NCBI RefSeq assembly: GCF_022539315.1
Contig: NC_066336.1
Coordinates: forward strand, 1,178,001-1,242,000
Length of the DNA stretch: 64,000 nucleotides
Direction of reading: 5' to 3'
Source of the DNA: Serinus canaria
Lineage: Eukaryota > Chordata > Aves > Passeriformes > Fringillidae
Made by a program: the position numbers and the translations under genes. Positions 61,866-64,000 of this stretch are shown one piece after another (the stretch's first letter is position 1; the number at the start of each line of letters is the position of its first letter). The notes under the pieces were generated by a model. It was given only the letters and a program-made list of their open reading frames with translations, was not told where the DNA came from and did not search any database.

Positions 61866-64000
61866 GCCCAAGCAGAAATCCAGCAGGTGGATGCAGCAAA
61901 CACAAACGTTCCACAGGAGCTCCTCCCTTGGTGTGTTCCAGTGGCCTCAGGTGAAGATCCCTGTTCCCATAGAGTGGGAATGGGGTGAGGCTGGGGCGAA
62001 TCCTCCTGCTCATCCTTCACCCCAATCCCCCTGGGAGCTGCTGGGGTTATCTCCCCTGTGTGGCTTTGTCCTCCTGGCTGCATCCTGTTCCCATTTGGAG
62101 CCCTCAAACCCTCACAGGGATAAAGGGAAGGAAAATGTCAGGAAGTGGCACTGAATGAAGAGATGGAGCAAGGAAAAGGCAGCACTGGGATTCTTGGGTT
62201 TTAATCTGGCAGTTAAATCCTGGAATGGCTGTCCCACCCCAGGCAGGAGCCTCCAGGTTCTTTCTTTGATATAGAATTGTTCAATTCATGATTGTTCTTC
62301 ACCCTGCAGCTTTGCTGGACACTCAGATTTGTCCCACCAAAGCACAGAGCTCTTCCCCATCCAAATCCACCTCGGGTGTCCCAAAGAGCCACCCCAACCC
62401 TCTGGAAGCAGAAGGTGCTGGAAGAAATATTTGGCCAGGCTGCATCCCTGTGTAGGAGTCAGGAATTTCTGAGGGATGCAGTGGGATTGAAAGGTGGAGA
62501 CTCCCTGGTGTGGAGGAGATCCTGTCTGGGGTTCCGAGCACCTGGAAAATCCTGCTCTGGGTTTTGTGCCGTGCCCCCAGCCAGAGCTGGAGCTGTGGAT
62601 TCCTGAGGAGCAGGTTTATGAGGGGAAAAGCCAGAAGAGAGGGACACGCAGCCAACGGGGTCCCTACAGAAATATTTACCTTCATCTACAAGAAGGATCT
62701 GTTAAGAAGAGGCCAATCCCCTGGAAATGACCCAAAACACGCTCTGCCCCGCTAAGCCCCGCCTGTTTCCCTGGCACAAGGTGTATTTTTGTAGGGGCAG
62801 ACAAGGCAGTTCTGTCAGCCTGTGATGACAAGGGAGCCAACACTGCCCAGACTTGACTCTGCTCTCCCTGCAAAGCTCCCGGCATTCCCTCAAACTCAGC
62901 CGTGCTTTCTCTCCCTTTCCTGTTAAACAAATGCATGTCTTGATTTTGGCTGATTTGTGCTCTCTGTGTGCACTCCAGAGCTCCAAAACATGAGGTTCCC
63001 CCACCCTGGATGTGGGGAGCATCAGGATCTTGCAGGGGGACAAGGCTTCACTCCCTTCCCAGCTGTCTGAAATCGGGATCTGTCTAGAATTGCCTAGAAC
63101 TGGGATTTGGCTGGGAATTTTTAACCAGAATTGCACATGGAGGTGTGTGTGTGCACAGACATCTGCAGGATAAAAAAATATATATATAAAAATACACATA
63201 GAAAAATAAATATATACTGTAATACATATCTATACATCTAGACATATAAATAAATATAGACAAGATATAAATAGCCCAACTATCCTTTGGAAATGAGGGG
63301 TTGGGAAAGGAAAAACTCCACCTTGTGCAGCTGGCTCTGCATTCCCTGGTGAATCCCTTTCCAGCAGCTCCACCTTGCCTGGGAAAATATTTACCTGGAG
63401 AAAAGCTGTGTTAATGAACCCAAGGACAGAGTGGGAGCACAGCAGAGGCTTTGTGGGGCTGAGGGTGGCACTGGGGACAGGCAGGGACTCGCTCACGGTG
63501 CCAAATTCATCTCTCTGGGTTTGTCACCCGTTCTGTAGTGTGACAGAATGCAAATGAATGTCGGGATGAGCTCCCCACGAGGCTCTGGAAAAGGGAGATT
63601 TCCATGGAGAAAGGATCAGAAACTCTGGGATTGCCTGTAGGAAATAAATGGATTATTTATCTCTGTGTCTGCCTTTCACTGGGGGTAGGGAAAAGCCCCA
63701 TTGCCTTTGGAGCTGAATCAGCTGGGAAAGTTTCCTTGCTGAATTTCCACTGAGATTCCCATTATTTTTTCATTTAAAGAGAAATCTTTCAGCATTTCCT
63801 CTGTACATTTAATTAAATAAGATACAGACTGGCACAACACAACACTCTGTGTTGTTGCTGTGTCCAGAAAGTGGAAAATCTCATTTATTTTGATTTTCAC
63901 ACTTTCACTGGTGCAGGAATTCCCAAACACAAACAAATTCCCGAGGAAAAATGCTTTTGCACCATCCTAATGGAGGGAACTTTTAACATATTTGTATTTT
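61866..64000. other. Unique sequence to window end; weak exon candidates
   Basis: An A/T-rich low-complexity stretch lies at 63170-63270. Weak exon-like segments are 62312-62424 (plus; acceptor TTGTTCTTCACCCTGCAG, poor donor) and 63395-63458 (minus; good acceptor and donor, two frames open). The end, 63730-63930, is A/T-rich and single-copy, with a 72-codon minus frame that lacks gene context. Confidence 0.35.

Noticed and set aside
62677..62715. 19-base minus-strand micro-exon between a good acceptor and donor
   Set aside because: Too short to support from sequence alone, and no neighbouring exon to join.

Overview
This window reads as nuclear DNA of a bird, most likely a passerine, from a GC-rich and very repeat-dense region such as a microchromosome or chromosome end. 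The evidence is about 25 fragments of the avian LINE CR1 (3' ends reading GGTCCCTTCCAACC...), several LTR fragments in styles familiar from songbird genomes, CpG-rich islands, and no prokaryotic gene organisation. By hand-set boundaries about a quarter of the window is tandem repeat. I recognise no complete gene. Most long open frames are read-through of repeats or GC-rich sequence and are not annotated as genes.

Layout. 0-2.5 kb: a CR1 tail, a 40-bp minisatellite, and a well-supported 72-bp plus-strand exon between two minisatellites. 3.3-4 kb: CpG-rich unique DNA. 4-17 kb: CR1 pieces, minisatellites, two near-identical LTR-like copies (9.1 and 15.5 kb), and a possible terminal exon with a polyadenylation signal at 16.4 kb. 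17-22 kb: a long TA-rich microsatellite, a CR1-derived minisatellite, a 1.1-kb TTAGGG-containing array with four perfect telomere units, a GGAGA array and a 500-N gap. 22.7-26.3 kb: the main CpG island, with a CArG box, TTTAAA and a short candidate first coding exon. 28-38.4 kb: a diverged LTR copy, a solo LTR with flanking direct repeat, a fossil MIR SINE, two copies of a duplicated module built round a 20-bp array, and a 43-bp array.

38.4-42.2 kb: a good minus-strand exon (38443-38544), then four more unrelated arrays. 44.26-47.44 kb: a nearly perfect 1.23-kb inverted repeat around a 722-bp spacer. 48-54.2 kb: two loci of a ~180-bp repeat, plus a class II (ERVK-like) LTR on the minus strand with a lysine-tRNA primer-binding site, an 80-bp tandem array inside the LTR and a duplicated leader. 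53-58 kb: two further candidate plus-strand exons and a third near-identical LTR-like copy. 58.4-59.4 kb: two minisatellites. The rest is unique DNA with one more solo LTR and CR1 tails.

The exons are inferred only from splice sites and open frames. They may belong to two or more genes on opposite strands, and their order, linkage and products cannot be set here. The most unusual material is structural: the inverted repeat, the LTR with an internal array and tandem LTR-leader arrangement, the duplicated array module, and the CR1 subfamily carrying a 21-bp internal expansion. I see no defence system, operon, CRISPR array or other clearly new molecular system.
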